37,134 bases of DNA from Chloroflexota bacterium (GCA_024232355.1 JAAEPW010000241.1:1-37134); one strand, 5' to 3'. Counted from the first letter of the stretch, positions 16,780 through 26,073 are shown. The notes: generated from the letters alone by a model not told the origin. Numbers and translations: made by a program.

Positions 16780-17876
16780 GCGGCTACCCGATCTCTGCTT
16801 ATCGCCAGTTGTTCCCAGATGGCGCACAGACCCCGCCCTTTGATCCGGCGGAGGACGGCGACCACTACCAACCGGACCCAAATTTCTTCGAGTGGTGGTA
16901 CTTTGACGTGGCTTTTGAGGATGGTTCGTATCTGGTCGCAATCTTGCATTCGTCTTTGTACAACGCCGCAGATCACAAGCCCACCCTCGACTTGCGCTAT
17001 TACCCCGCAGAGGGTCCGCCGGTCGTGGCCATTGCCCGTTTTGACCGAAGCGCGTACCGCGCAACGTCGGATCGTTGCCATGTACGGATTGGCGATTGTG
17101 TCGCCGTTGATGAAGGGGACCGGTATCGGCTCAGCCTACATCACGAGTTGATGACGGCTGAACTGACTTTTTGGCCGCAATTACCAGGATGGAAGGCGGG
17201 CACCGGTCACCTCTTTGCCGACCAAGCCAGCGGGCATCACTTTGACTGGGTTGTGCCGCTGCCTCGCGCCCGCGTCGAGGGTACGCTGACGGTTAATGGT
17301 CAGCAGCGTACCGTCGCCGGTGTGGGCTACCACGATCACAACTGGGGTAATCTGTATCTGCCCGCTGCCTTTAGCTACTGGACGTGGGGACGGGTGCTGG
17401 CCGGCGATTGGACCGTCATTTTTGGCGACGTCGTGGGGCGAGGGAAGGCACCACCCCACGTGACGCCGTTCATGTTGGCTCGTGGAGACGAGATATTGCT
17501 GGCAACCGATCGCATTCAGGTGAATGGCAAAGGACTGACGCGGGAGCCGCGTACCGGCGCGGGCTATTACCATCGTCTACACCTGACGACGCTAGACGGA
17601 ATGCCGGTGAGATTGACATTAACGGTTCGACAGACGATAGAAGCGCTCGATTTTGCCGCTCCTCGCTCGCTTTTGGCTCGTCAACGTCACCTGCGGGGGG
17701 CGGCTGAAGTCGCCTTTTACCTGGCGCAGCGAGCGCCCGGCGTCGGACGATTGGCCGCGTGGCTGTTGGGCAAAGGCTCTTACCTTCGTCTGGAGGCCGA
17801 TTATCGCCTCGACCTGCCCGATCATGACGTCGTGGAAACGGGTCAGGCGTTGTACGAGGTAATGTTGCTCGAATAA
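16776..17876 (+). CDS. AttH/CrtC-like lipocalin-fold protein
   Basis: 366 residues from GTG 16776, chosen because GGAGGAG lies 5 nt upstream and the GTGA overlaps the previous stop. The frame is open further upstream but lies inside the phosphotransferase gene. NFFEWWYFDVAFEDGSYLV near the N-terminus and GVGYHDHNWGNLYLP later are signatures of the AttH/CrtC (carotenoid 1,2-hydratase) superfamily, a tandem lipocalin-like fold whose members hydrate or cyclise isoprenoids or catalyse pericyclic reactions. No signal peptide is seen. With the adjacent UbiA enzyme it points to an isoprenoid substrate. It is the last gene of the long operon. A T-rich run follows (17886-17891) but without a clear stem. 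Confidence 0.7.
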   Translation: MSGYPISAYRQLFPDGAQTPPFDPAEDGDHYQPDPNFFEWWYFDVAFEDGSYLVAILHSSLYNAADHKPTLDLRYYPAEGPPVVAIARFDRSAYRATSDRCHVRIGDCVAVDEGDRYRLSLHHELMTAELTFWPQLPGWKAGTGHLFADQASGHHFDWVVPLPRARVEGTLTVNGQQRTVAGVGYHDHNWGNLYLPAAFSYWTWGRVLAGDWTVIFGDVVGRGKAPPHVTPFMLARGDEILLATDRIQVNGKGLTREPRTGAGYYHRLHLTTLDGMPVRLTLTVRQTIEALDFAAPRSLLARQRHLRGAAEVAFYLAQRAPGVGRLAAWLLGKGSYLRLEADYRLDLPDHDVVETGQALYEVMLLE

Positions 17877-17891
17877 ATTTAGGCTTTTTTT

Positions 17892-17920
17892 ACCTGTCCA
17901 TAACACTCAACAGGTATAAT
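17892..17920 (+). promoter_or_regulatory. candidate promoter with overlapping dyad upstream of the 2261-residue protein
   Basis: A perfect -10 box TATAAT (17915-17920) is overlapped by the right arm of the dyad ACCTGT (17892-17897) / ACAGGT (17910-17915). No good -35 hexamer is present at 16-18 bp spacing, so the promoter may need an activator, or the dyad may be a repressor site masking the -10. The start codon is about 55 bp downstream. Confidence 0.4.
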
Positions 17921-17974
17921 GATCCTGGTCAGTATAGTTGCTGTTGCAAGTTTCAAGTGGTTAGAAGAGATAAA

Positions 17975-20900
17975 ATGAGAAAACAAATTTGTCGAATAGT
18001 CATGTCTATTACGCTAGTTGGCCTGGTGCTCTTGTTGCGGCCTCTCAGCATCAAGGCTGATGCACCTTTTGATGACCTGACGCCAAACGAATACTCGTTC
18101 GTCGGGCGGCGGGGCGCGACCTACACTGCCACTTGGGACCCATCCACGTACGAGATCACCATTGCCACGCCCGACGGGACGTTTCCCTGGGACTGGACCG
18201 CTTTTGTGAATTCCAACGGTGCGATGGCCTTGGCCGGACATCCTGATGTCGTCGACACTTTTCAATTCTCTGATTCCAACAGCTTGCTCGGTCTCGGCAC
18301 GGGCGACGTGATGCGTGTCAAGGCTTGGGATATCATCAGCCTGGCTCATCTCACAAAAATCGGTCTGGTTATCGGTTCTGGCCCTTCTGCGCAGCGCGCT
18401 TACCTTTCCGAGGGCGTGATTTCTCATTACACGTTGGCCCCGCACTATATCGGCTACGAGGTTTCTGTCCTGGGACGGACGGTCACGGTGCGCCTTTCTC
18501 ACGTTGCTCCTGACACTTTGGAGGCTGTGGGCATCATTGAGGTGCAGCTGGACGATCCTACGAATGCCTACCTGCTCGTCGCCTCGGACCTGGAGCCTCG
18601 CACACGCTACCAACAGGCGGTCGAATACCGGGGCATCGGTGATACGCTCCTGTCCTTCCTGTCAGACGAGCAGGCCATTCGGGGCCGTGGCGGCGATGGC
18701 ACTGAGGTGTTCTTTTATACTGCTTCCCCACTCTCTAGTTGGAGCGCCCATAACCGTTCCTTCGACGATGTGCTCGACGCCGATACCCTGGATGAAAGCG
18801 TCGTGTCGGGGCAAAGCGATGGCCGCGCGGCCCTCAAAGTCGTGGCTCAACCGGTGCAGCACTTTTATATCGGCAATGTCGTCCTGGATTCGGACGAGCG
18901 GGATGATCCCAGTTTGCTCACCAACGCGCTGCGTGACGCTCGACTTTCCGCTTTGAACCAGTTGCCCACCCTGGATGCTGACGATCTGCCGGCGTTCAAG
19001 TTTGTGCTCGCGCTTTCCAATCTGTTTGGTACGTACCTGATCAATCCAGAGGGGCGAATTTACTATACGGATAAGGCATTCCCTTACACGGCGGATGGGA
19101 TCGCTCCCCTCACCGAGATTCCCGCGCTGTTGCCCGATGCCTGGTTGGACGCTTATCACGATTATCTGGACTATATCGCCGATATTCGCTATTCTTCACC
19201 CAGCGCCGGAGTCTATTGGTGGCGGGCTGATGCTGATGGCAATCCATCTCTCCCAAGCTGGTACGGACATAACATCCCAGATATCTTTTATCGGAATCGA
19301 AACAATGTAATCACCCAGCGCTTTCAATACTCTGATCTCTACTCTACCGCTCTCTACATCATTGCTCTCGACGACTACTATTTGACTACGGCTGACGATG
19401 CGTTTATCCAGACTCAAGAATACGCTATCCGTGATGCGGTGTCGGCTTTGCAGATATTCGATACAGCCTATGGCAATGATGGCGACTTGTTTCCCCATCT
19501 TCTTGTGCCTATGGGAGATTTGATCCAGATCGAGGGAGTCTATCCGACCGAGAGCGCGTACACAATTTACGCCTACGAGCGCGCCGCGCACCTCTACCGG
19601 GTCTTGGACGACGATAGCAGTGCTGACGACCTATTGGACAACTATGTGGCCCCTATGCGCGCCGATTATGACGCTACCTTTTGGTCTGGAGATTCCAGCT
19701 TTTTCTTGCCCCGGCGCGATGATCGCAGCCGAACGGGGTCGGGTGACTATTTTGACGACTTTTGGACGCAATCCATGTTGCCTCCCTTACGAGGAGATAT
19801 CGGCGATAATCGTCTGCCCGACCTTTTGAATACCTTTACCAGAACCGAGTTCTACGATGCCGACCTCAACTATCGCTGGCTCAGTACCGATAGTGAGAAC
19901 TATAGATCTGATTCTTGGTTTGTTACTGGTTACACTATGGAAGGCGGCTTTTTTAACGGCGTTCCCAACGTGATTCCCGCGGTCGCTTCCTATCAATTGG
20001 GCGAGAATACTCAGGCTGACCAGTATGCCAATAGTTTCTATTTTGACGTCTGGACGCGCATGGGCCCCTACGAGACGATGCGTGGGTGGGATACGACGCC
20101 CGTTGGAATGTATCTGGAAACATCAATTTATATTGAACCTTTGGTTGGGACGTGGTGGCTTTTTGAGGAAAGCTTGGGGCTGAGCGTGGATGGCATCACG
20201 GTCACCGTCGAACCTCGATTGGGAGGAGAGTTTGTTGCGCGCAACGTGCGTGTCACTGCCGATGGACTCTCGGCTGTCTTTAACTATGCCCGTGATGACG
20301 GTGGTCGGGAGCACATTCAGGTGCTCAGTAACGAGGGACTTGTGGTTGTCGTCCCCAATGCCGTTTTGCCGCATCACTTTGCGTTCTCTGATGTTGCTTC
20401 GCCCCCGACGGCGGGACAACCCTTCCAGGTGACAATCACGGCGCAGGATGAACAGAACAATACCGTCACCGACTATATCGTGCCTGCTATTCTGACGGAC
20501 ACGACGGGAACCATCAGTCCGACGATCACGAGTAACTTTGCGGCTGGTGTCTGGATCGGCGACGTGGCGATCACGCAAGCACAGTCAGGCATAACACTTG
20601 CGGCGCAGCAATGTAACGTGACGGGCGTGAGCAATAGCTTTGTCGTGGAACCGGATGTACCGCATCACTTTGCCTTTACAGAAATCGGTTCGCCTCAGAC
20701 GGCGGGGCAGACGTTCCAGGTGACGATCATTGCCTTGGATGTGTATGGCAACACGGCGACAAACTATGTCGGCTCGGCCACGTTGGCGGATTCGACGGGT
20801 ACCCTCAGTCCGTTAACCACGGGTAGTTTCACCGACGGCGTCTGGACCGGCGACGTGGCGATCACGCAGGTGCAGAGCGACGTGACGTTGACCGTGGCGG

Positions 20901-23900
20901 ATGGCGGTATCACGGGGGAGAGTAACGATTTTGACGTGCAGCCGGGGTCATTGCATCACTTTGTCTTTGTTGAGGTTGGCTCGCCCCAGACGGCGGGGCA
21001 ATCGTTCCCAGTAACGATCACGGCCCAAGATGCGTACGATAACGTAATCACAACGTACACCGGCCCAGCTGCGTTGTCGGACTCGACGGGGACGGTCAGC
21101 CCGTTGACGACGGGTGGCTTTGTCGACGGCGTCTGGACCGACGACGTGACCATCACGCAGGCCCAGATCGGTGTGACGATCACAGTCCAGGATAACGGCG
21201 CGATCGGTGAGAGCGACAGCTTTGACGTGCAACCGGGGCCGCTGCATCATTTTGCCTTTGCCGAGATCGGTTCGCTTCAGACGGCGGGACAACCGTTCCA
21301 GATCACGATCACTGCGCAGGATGCGTATGCCAATACGGTGGCCGGGCACGTCGGTTCTGTCACATTGACAGACACAACGGGTACGATCAGCCCTACGGTC
21401 ACAGCCAGCTTTAGCGCTGGCGTCTGGACTGGGGCAGTGATCATTACACAGACCCAAGACGACATAACGATCACTGCGCAGGACGGTAGCATCACGGGCA
21501 TCAGCGACAGTTTTGACATTCAATCAGAGTCCTTGGATCACTTTGTCCTCGCAGAGGTCGGCACACCCCAGACGGCGGGACAACCCTTTACGATAATAAT
21601 CACGGCTCAGGACCGGCATGACAACACGGTGACGACCTACACCGGCCCGGCCATGCTGACGGACACGACGGGGACCATCAGCCCCACGATTATGGCCGGT
21701 TTTACCAACGGCGTTTGGATCGGCGACGTGACGATCACCCAAGTTCAGACCGAGGTGATGCTCACAACGTATGATGGCAGCTCGACGGGTGAGAGCGACA
21801 GCTTTGACGTGCATCCCGGAGCGTTGGATCATTTCACCTTTGCCCAGGTCAACTCGCCCCAGACGGCGGGACAATCTTTTCAGGTGACGATCACCGCGCA
21901 GGATGCGTACAGCAACACGGTCACCGACTATGCCGGTTCGGCTGTGCTGACAGACACGACGGGAACGATCAGTCCTACGATCACGGGCAGCTTTACCAGC
22001 GGCATCTGGGCCGGCGACCTGACGATCACACAAGCCCAGAGCGACGTGACGGTCACCACGCAGGATGGCAGCGCGACAGGCGACAGTGACGAATTCGACG
22101 TGGGAGCAGGGACGTTGCATCATTTTGCGTTCGCTGCGATCAACTCGCTTCAGACGGCTGGACAACTGTTCCAGGTGACAGTCACTGCGCAAGATGCGTA
22201 CAGCAACACGGTCACCGACTATGCCGGTTCGGCCACACTGACGGACACGACGGGGACGATCACACCTCCAGTCACCGGTGGCTTTACCGACGGCATCTGG
22301 AGCGGCGACGTGATGATCTTGCTGGCACAGGATGGCGTGACGATCACTGTCCAGGATGGCACCGCAGTGGGAGAGAGTGGCGAATTTGACGTGGAGCCGA
22401 GGGTGGTGCATCATTTTGTGTTCGCTGCTATCAGTTCGCCCCAGACGGCGGGGGAATCTTTCCAGGTAACCATCGTCGCACGGGACGAGTACAGCAACAC
22501 CGCCACCGCTTATACTGGTTCGGCCACACTGGCAGACACGACGGGAACGATCAGCCCCACTATCACAGGTAGTTTCACCGACGGCATCTGGACCGGCGAC
22601 ATGACGGTTACACGAGCGCAGGAAAGTGTGACGATCACTGTCCGGGACAACGGCCCGGTGGGGGAAAGCGATGATTTTGACGTGCAGCCAGGGACGCTGC
22701 ACCATTTTGTGTTCGATGGACTCGGTTCGCTCCAGACAGTGGGGCAACCGTTCCCGGTGACGATCACCGCGCGGGATGTGCACAGCAACACCGTCACCGG
22801 TTATACCGGTTCGGCCACACTGGCAGACACGACGGGAACGATCAGCCCCACTATCACAGGTAGTTTCACCGACGGCATCTGGACCGGCGACGTGACGGTT
22901 ACACGAGCGCAGGAAAGCGTGACGATCACTATCCGGGACAACGGCCCGGTGGGGGAAAGCGATGATTTTGACGTGCAGCCAGGGACGCTGCACCATTTTG
23001 TGTTCGATGGACTCGGTTCGCTCCAGACGGCGGGGCAACCGTTCCAGGTGACGATCACCGCGCAGGATGTGTACGGTAATACCGTCGTCGACTATGCCGG
23101 TTCGGCTACACTGACAGACACGACGGGGACGATCAGCCCCACAGTCACAAGTAGCTTTACGGGCGGCATCTGGAGCGGCGACGTGACGATCTCGCAAGCG
23201 CAGGAAGACGTGACGGTCGCCGTGCAGGACGGCAGCACGGTGGGGGAAAGTAATGATTTTGACGTGAAGCCAGGGACGCTGCATCATTTTGTGTTCGATG
23301 GACTCGGTTCGCTCCAGACGGCGGGGCAACCCTTTCAGGTGACGATCACCGCGCAGGATGTGTCCGGTAACACCGTCATCGACTATGCTGGTTCGGCTAC
23401 CCTGACAGATACGACGGGAACGATCAGCCCCACAGTCACAAGTAGCTTTACGGGCGGCGTCTGGAGCGGCGACGTGACGATCACCCAAGCCCAGAAAGAT
23501 GTAACGATTATGGCGCAGGATGGCAGCACGCTAGGAAATAGTGATGACTTTGCAGTGGTGGCGACAGGTATAGATCATGTCACTATTTTGCCCGTCCACG
23601 CTGCCATTATCGCGGGAGACGCGCATACTTACACGACTAAGGCCTTTGATAGGTATCATAACAGCCTGGGCGACGTGACGACTGCGACGACATTCGTCCT
23701 CTCGCCCTTCGCGAGTGGTGAGTGCGACGACAATGTGTGTGCGCCCCAAATCGTCGGTACCTGGACGGTAACGGCAACTTGTGCAAGCAAGGTCGCCACT
23801 GCCACGATGGCGGTGGTGCACGCGAGCCTGGACGACTTGAGGCTGACGCCCGACGTGGCGACGCGAGTGGCGGGGGATTCCATTTCCTACACGCTTACCG

Positions 23901-24760
23901 CCTATGATGCCTACGACAACGCCTGGGACCTTACCTCATCAGGGATCTATGCCGTTGATTTTCGTGCTGGTGGCTTGTGGATGGGAAACGCGTACACGAC
24001 CGAAATTGCCGGTACGTGGATAATCACAGGGACGTATGGCGGGCCATCCCTCAGAAACGTCCATTCCGATGGCACGAAATACGCTACGGCTACACTGACG
24101 GTAAACGCGGGTGCATTCCACCATATTGCGGTCTGTACGGATTCGGGAGGCCAAAATCCAGTAGTTGACCACGTGATGACGACGGATGACGAGTTCACGC
24201 TCTACGCGGCGGGATATGACGCCGCGGATAATTTTATCGCCAATCAACCGGTGACGTGGAAAAGCGTGGGGACGCTTGACTCGGTGGGCGGCAGTGGCAC
24301 GAGTTACACCTTTTCGCCAACGATGGCAAACACCAGCGGTGTGATTGTGGCGGATGCAGGCGACGGCATCACCGATACAACAGGAACAATTACGGTCAAT
24401 CCCGGTGCTCTGCACACTATTCTGATTCGGGATGCTGCTGGCGGCGGTGGAAACGAGGTGTTTGACCACACGATGGCGGTGGGTGACGAGTTCACTGTCT
24501 ATGCGGCCGGATATGACGCGGACGAGAATTACGTCTCGGACGTCAGCGCCTCTTGGAGCACAACGGGTAGTCTCGACCCCGTCCCGGCGGGACCAACGGC
24601 AAGCGTGATTTTTGCACCAGCCACATCCGGAACAGCCGGCACAATCGTCGCCAACGACGGCAGTGGTCATGACGGCGCCACCGGCATCGTCACCGTCATA
24701 GCCCCGGAGGGGGAGACTTATTTGTTGTTCTTGCCACATGTGACCCGAGCGGCGAGGTAG
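17975..24760 (+). CDS. giant exported protein: six-hairpin-glycosidase-like head plus eleven 97-residue Ig-like repeats
   Basis: I chose ATG 17975 (AGAAGAGA upstream) over GTG 17957; the product is 2261 residues. The signal peptide is MRKQICRIVMSITLVGLVLLL, with probable cleavage after IKA. Residues about 30-790 resemble an (alpha/alpha)6 glycosidase: QYSDLYSTALYIIALDDYY, then FDDFWTQSMLPPL and GPYETMRGWDTTPVGMY. I cannot name the family or its catalytic acids. From about residue 800 come eleven Ig-like repeats of exactly 97 residues, each opening (H/D)HFxF and containing TLTDTTGTISPT. Four divergent Ig-like modules follow, one of them (about 1950-2040) paralogous to the tail module of the 11394-13193 protein. 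The end, YLLFLPHVTRAAR, fits the shared C-terminal motif. It is probably a surface stalk carrying a glycan-active head. A glycosyltransferase starts 2 nt later. Confidence 0.75.
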   Translation: MRKQICRIVMSITLVGLVLLLRPLSIKADAPFDDLTPNEYSFVGRRGATYTATWDPSTYEITIATPDGTFPWDWTAFVNSNGAMALAGHPDVVDTFQFSDSNSLLGLGTGDVMRVKAWDIISLAHLTKIGLVIGSGPSAQRAYLSEGVISHYTLAPHYIGYEVSVLGRTVTVRLSHVAPDTLEAVGIIEVQLDDPTNAYLLVASDLEPRTRYQQAVEYRGIGDTLLSFLSDEQAIRGRGGDGTEVFFYTASPLSSWSAHNRSFDDVLDADTLDESVVSGQSDGRAALKVVAQPVQHFYIGNVVLDSDERDDPSLLTNALRDARLSALNQLPTLDADDLPAFKFVLALSNLFGTYLINPEGRIYYTDKAFPYTADGIAPLTEIPALLPDAWLDAYHDYLDYIADIRYSSPSAGVYWWRADADGNPSLPSWYGHNIPDIFYRNRNNVITQRFQYSDLYSTALYIIALDDYYLTTADDAFIQTQEYAIRDAVSALQIFDTAYGNDGDLFPHLLVPMGDLIQIEGVYPTESAYTIYAYERAAHLYRVLDDDSSADDLLDNYVAPMRADYDATFWSGDSSFFLPRRDDRSRTGSGDYFDDFWTQSMLPPLRGDIGDNRLPDLLNTFTRTEFYDADLNYRWLSTDSENYRSDSWFVTGYTMEGGFFNGVPNVIPAVASYQLGENTQADQYANSFYFDVWTRMGPYETMRGWDTTPVGMYLETSIYIEPLVGTWWLFEESLGLSVDGITVTVEPRLGGEFVARNVRVTADGLSAVFNYARDDGGREHIQVLSNEGLVVVVPNAVLPHHFAFSDVASPPTAGQPFQVTITAQDEQNNTVTDYIVPAILTDTTGTISPTITSNFAAGVWIGDVAITQAQSGITLAAQQCNVTGVSNSFVVEPDVPHHFAFTEIGSPQTAGQTFQVTIIALDVYGNTATNYVGSATLADSTGTLSPLTTGSFTDGVWTGDVAITQVQSDVTLTVADGGITGESNDFDVQPGSLHHFVFVEVGSPQTAGQSFPVTITAQDAYDNVITTYTGPAALSDSTGTVSPLTTGGFVDGVWTDDVTITQAQIGVTITVQDNGAIGESDSFDVQPGPLHHFAFAEIGSLQTAGQPFQITITAQDAYANTVAGHVGSVTLTDTTGTISPTVTASFSAGVWTGAVIITQTQDDITITAQDGSITGISDSFDIQSESLDHFVLAEVGTPQTAGQPFTIIITAQDRHDNTVTTYTGPAMLTDTTGTISPTIMAGFTNGVWIGDVTITQVQTEVMLTTYDGSSTGESDSFDVHPGALDHFTFAQVNSPQTAGQSFQVTITAQDAYSNTVTDYAGSAVLTDTTGTISPTITGSFTSGIWAGDLTITQAQSDVTVTTQDGSATGDSDEFDVGAGTLHHFAFAAINSLQTAGQLFQVTVTAQDAYSNTVTDYAGSATLTDTTGTITPPVTGGFTDGIWSGDVMILLAQDGVTITVQDGTAVGESGEFDVEPRVVHHFVFAAISSPQTAGESFQVTIVARDEYSNTATAYTGSATLADTTGTISPTITGSFTDGIWTGDMTVTRAQESVTITVRDNGPVGESDDFDVQPGTLHHFVFDGLGSLQTVGQPFPVTITARDVHSNTVTGYTGSATLADTTGTISPTITGSFTDGIWTGDVTVTRAQESVTITIRDNGPVGESDDFDVQPGTLHHFVFDGLGSLQTAGQPFQVTITAQDVYGNTVVDYAGSATLTDTTGTISPTVTSSFTGGIWSGDVTISQAQEDVTVAVQDGSTVGESNDFDVKPGTLHHFVFDGLGSLQTAGQPFQVTITAQDVSGNTVIDYAGSATLTDTTGTISPTVTSSFTGGVWSGDVTITQAQKDVTIMAQDGSTLGNSDDFAVVATGIDHVTILPVHAAIIAGDAHTYTTKAFDRYHNSLGDVTTATTFVLSPFASGECDDNVCAPQIVGTWTVTATCASKVATATMAVVHASLDDLRLTPDVATRVAGDSISYTLTAYDAYDNAWDLTSSGIYAVDFRAGGLWMGNAYTTEIAGTWIITGTYGGPSLRNVHSDGTKYATATLTVNAGAFHHIAVCTDSGGQNPVVDHVMTTDDEFTLYAAGYDAADNFIANQPVTWKSVGTLDSVGGSGTSYTFSPTMANTSGVIVADAGDGITDTTGTITVNPGALHTILIRDAAGGGGNEVFDHTMAVGDEFTVYAAGYDADENYVSDVSASWSTTGSLDPVPAGPTASVIFAPATSGTAGTIVANDGSGHDGATGIVTVIAPEGETYLLFLPHVTRAAR
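20372..23572 (+). repeat. eleven tandem 291-bp repeats
   Basis: The codon opening each Ig-like repeat falls at 20372, 20663, 20954, 21245, 21536, 21827, 22118, 22409, 22700, 22991 and 23282, and the next module starts at 23573. Spacing is 291 bp every time with no indel. About 230 bp of the eighth repeat and the start of the ninth (from 22511) differ from the corresponding stretch one period later (from 22802) at only about four positions before the sequences diverge. This indicates recent unequal exchange or gene conversion. Confidence 0.9.
24044..24076 (+). repeat. HSDG-encoding dispersed element, copy d (inside the giant Ig-repeat protein)
   Basis: The core GTCCATTCCGATGGCAC (24059-24075) encodes VHSDGT, and the unit reads PSLRNVHSDGT (residues 2024-2034). 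It sits between TGTYGG and KYATATLTV. The paralogous module in the 11394-13193 gene goes straight from TGSYGG to KDDTANLIV, so the element is an evident insertion here. Confidence 0.75.
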
Positions 24761-24762
24761 AG

Positions 24763-26073
24763 GTGAAAGCATTACTCTTTCCCAGTTATCGCGGTGGAGG
24801 GTTTGGTCACGTGGGCCGTTGCCTGGCCCTGGCTGAGGAACTAACTCGCCAGGGATGGGAAGTTGCCTTTGTGCTTGGAGCCCCCCACGCCGACCGGGTG
24901 GCGGCGGCAGGGTGGTCTGTCTTTCGCCCCCCGTCGCCATCTCTTGCAGCCCGCCTCCGCCGGCGACTGGGGACGGCGCTGAGTCGTTTTCGCTCTAGCC
25001 CGGCCTATCTTTTTTTCTCAGACCTCAACTTTCAGGCCGTGCGGGATGGATTTCACACCGCCCAGATTGTCCGACAACAAGTAGAATGGGAACTGAGTAT
25101 CGTGGATCGGTTTCGCCCCGATGTCTTGATTGGCGACGTCTGGCTGCTCACATCCATCGTGGGGCGTATCGCTGGCTTGCCGGTGGTCCAAATCATCCGC
25201 TCCGCCGCCCACCCGGCTTGCCCCCGGTTAGTTTGGTGGCGGGACATTCCCTCGCAGATTCGCTCGCCGAACGTTGCCCCAGTCTTTAACTTGGCCCTGG
25301 AACAATGGGGACTGCCTTCCATCCGGCGGGCAGAGGATCTGCTGGACGGAGACCTGTTGCTCGTCCCCAGTATTCCAGAATTGGACCCCCTGCCGCCGGA
25401 TGTCGAGCGGACACACTATGTCGGCCAGTTGGTGCGATCAGACCAGGGCAGCGAACGGGCACCGGATTGGCTGGAAGCGTTACCACGCGACCGGCCTGTC
25501 GTGTATGTGACGGTGGGCGGCGGCTCGGATTCGGCCCGGCGGCTGGATTTGTTGCCCTTTTGGGAAGCCACTTTCGCCGGGACAGACTGGGAGGTCGTGA
25601 TCTCCACTGGGGGGCGGCCCGTGCCTCGCCGTCGCCGACGGATCGGGAATCTGCGTGTCTTTCCGTGGGTGCCGGGCGCGGCAATGGTCGCCCGCGCCGA
25701 TGGGGTCCTCTTTCATGGTGGATATGGCACAATGATGGAGACGGTGCGGGCCGGTGTTCCTTCGGTTGTACTTCCCTTCCACGCCGAGCAAGAGGGAAAT
25801 GGCCGTCGTCTTGAGCAAAGCGGGGCGGCACAGGTGTTGGCTCCAGAGGCCGATACCCTGGAACCGCTGGTGGGACAATGGGGCGGGGGAAAGTTTGTGG
25901 CTCTGGCGTGCAATCATTTTCCCTTGCAACCCCACCAAGCACGACAAGCGATTTCCTCGATCCTCCACGATGATGTTTATCGAACCAACGCTCTGCATCT
26001 CCAGCACAGCCTAGATGCCTACGACGGGGCATCTCTGGCGGTGGAACTCTTGAGAAATTTAGTAGTTTTTTAA
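24763..26073 (+). CDS. GT1/GT28-type (GT-B) glycosyltransferase
   Basis: 436 residues from GTG 24763, with GAGG about 5 nt upstream and 2 nt after the stop of the giant Ig-repeat protein. The N-terminus FPSYRGGGFGHVGRCLALAEEL is the glycine-rich acceptor-side loop of MurG- or macrolide-type GT-B enzymes. The C-terminal FHGGYGTMMETVRAGVPS, then VVLPFHAEQEGNGRRLEQSG, is the nucleotide-sugar-binding signature of the GT1/GT28 superfamily, with VYVTVGGGSDS marking the start of the second Rossmann domain. No signal or membrane span is evident, so it acts in the cytoplasm. The tight spacing argues for co-expression with the surface protein, and protein or lipid glycosylation is the likely role. The acceptor is not determined. 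Confidence 0.8.
   Translation: MKALLFPSYRGGGFGHVGRCLALAEELTRQGWEVAFVLGAPHADRVAAAGWSVFRPPSPSLAARLRRRLGTALSRFRSSPAYLFFSDLNFQAVRDGFHTAQIVRQQVEWELSIVDRFRPDVLIGDVWLLTSIVGRIAGLPVVQIIRSAAHPACPRLVWWRDIPSQIRSPNVAPVFNLALEQWGLPSIRRAEDLLDGDLLLVPSIPELDPLPPDVERTHYVGQLVRSDQGSERAPDWLEALPRDRPVVYVTVGGGSDSARRLDLLPFWEATFAGTDWEVVISTGGRPVPRRRRRIGNLRVFPWVPGAAMVARADGVLFHGGYGTMMETVRAGVPSVVLPFHAEQEGNGRRLEQSGAAQVLAPEADTLEPLVGQWGGGKFVALACNHFPLQPHQARQAISSILHDDVYRTNALHLQHSLDAYDGASLAVELLRNLVVF

Noticed and set aside
16012..17064. A 350-codon minus-strand open frame over the end of the phosphotransferase
   Set aside because: It is antisense to the conserved His-swivel domain and spans two genes. No motifs are present.
18807..18830. 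A possible sixth HSDG element copy (peptide SGQSDGR in the giant Ig-repeat protein)
   Set aside because: The DNA (GGGCAAAGCGATGGCCGC) shares only GATGGC with the core, and the upstream half does not match. The peptide likeness is probably chance.
21524..23488. A 654-codon open frame on the minus strand across the Ig repeats
   Set aside because: It is antisense to the tandem 291-bp repeats. Because the period is a multiple of three, any stop-free antisense frame repeats and becomes long. Its Arg/His-rich composition is typical of a shadow frame.
20372..23572. CRISPR-like or satellite interpretation of the regular repeats
   Set aside because: The units are 291 bp, in frame and encode an Ig-like fold. 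There are no short direct repeats with unique spacers and no cas genes.
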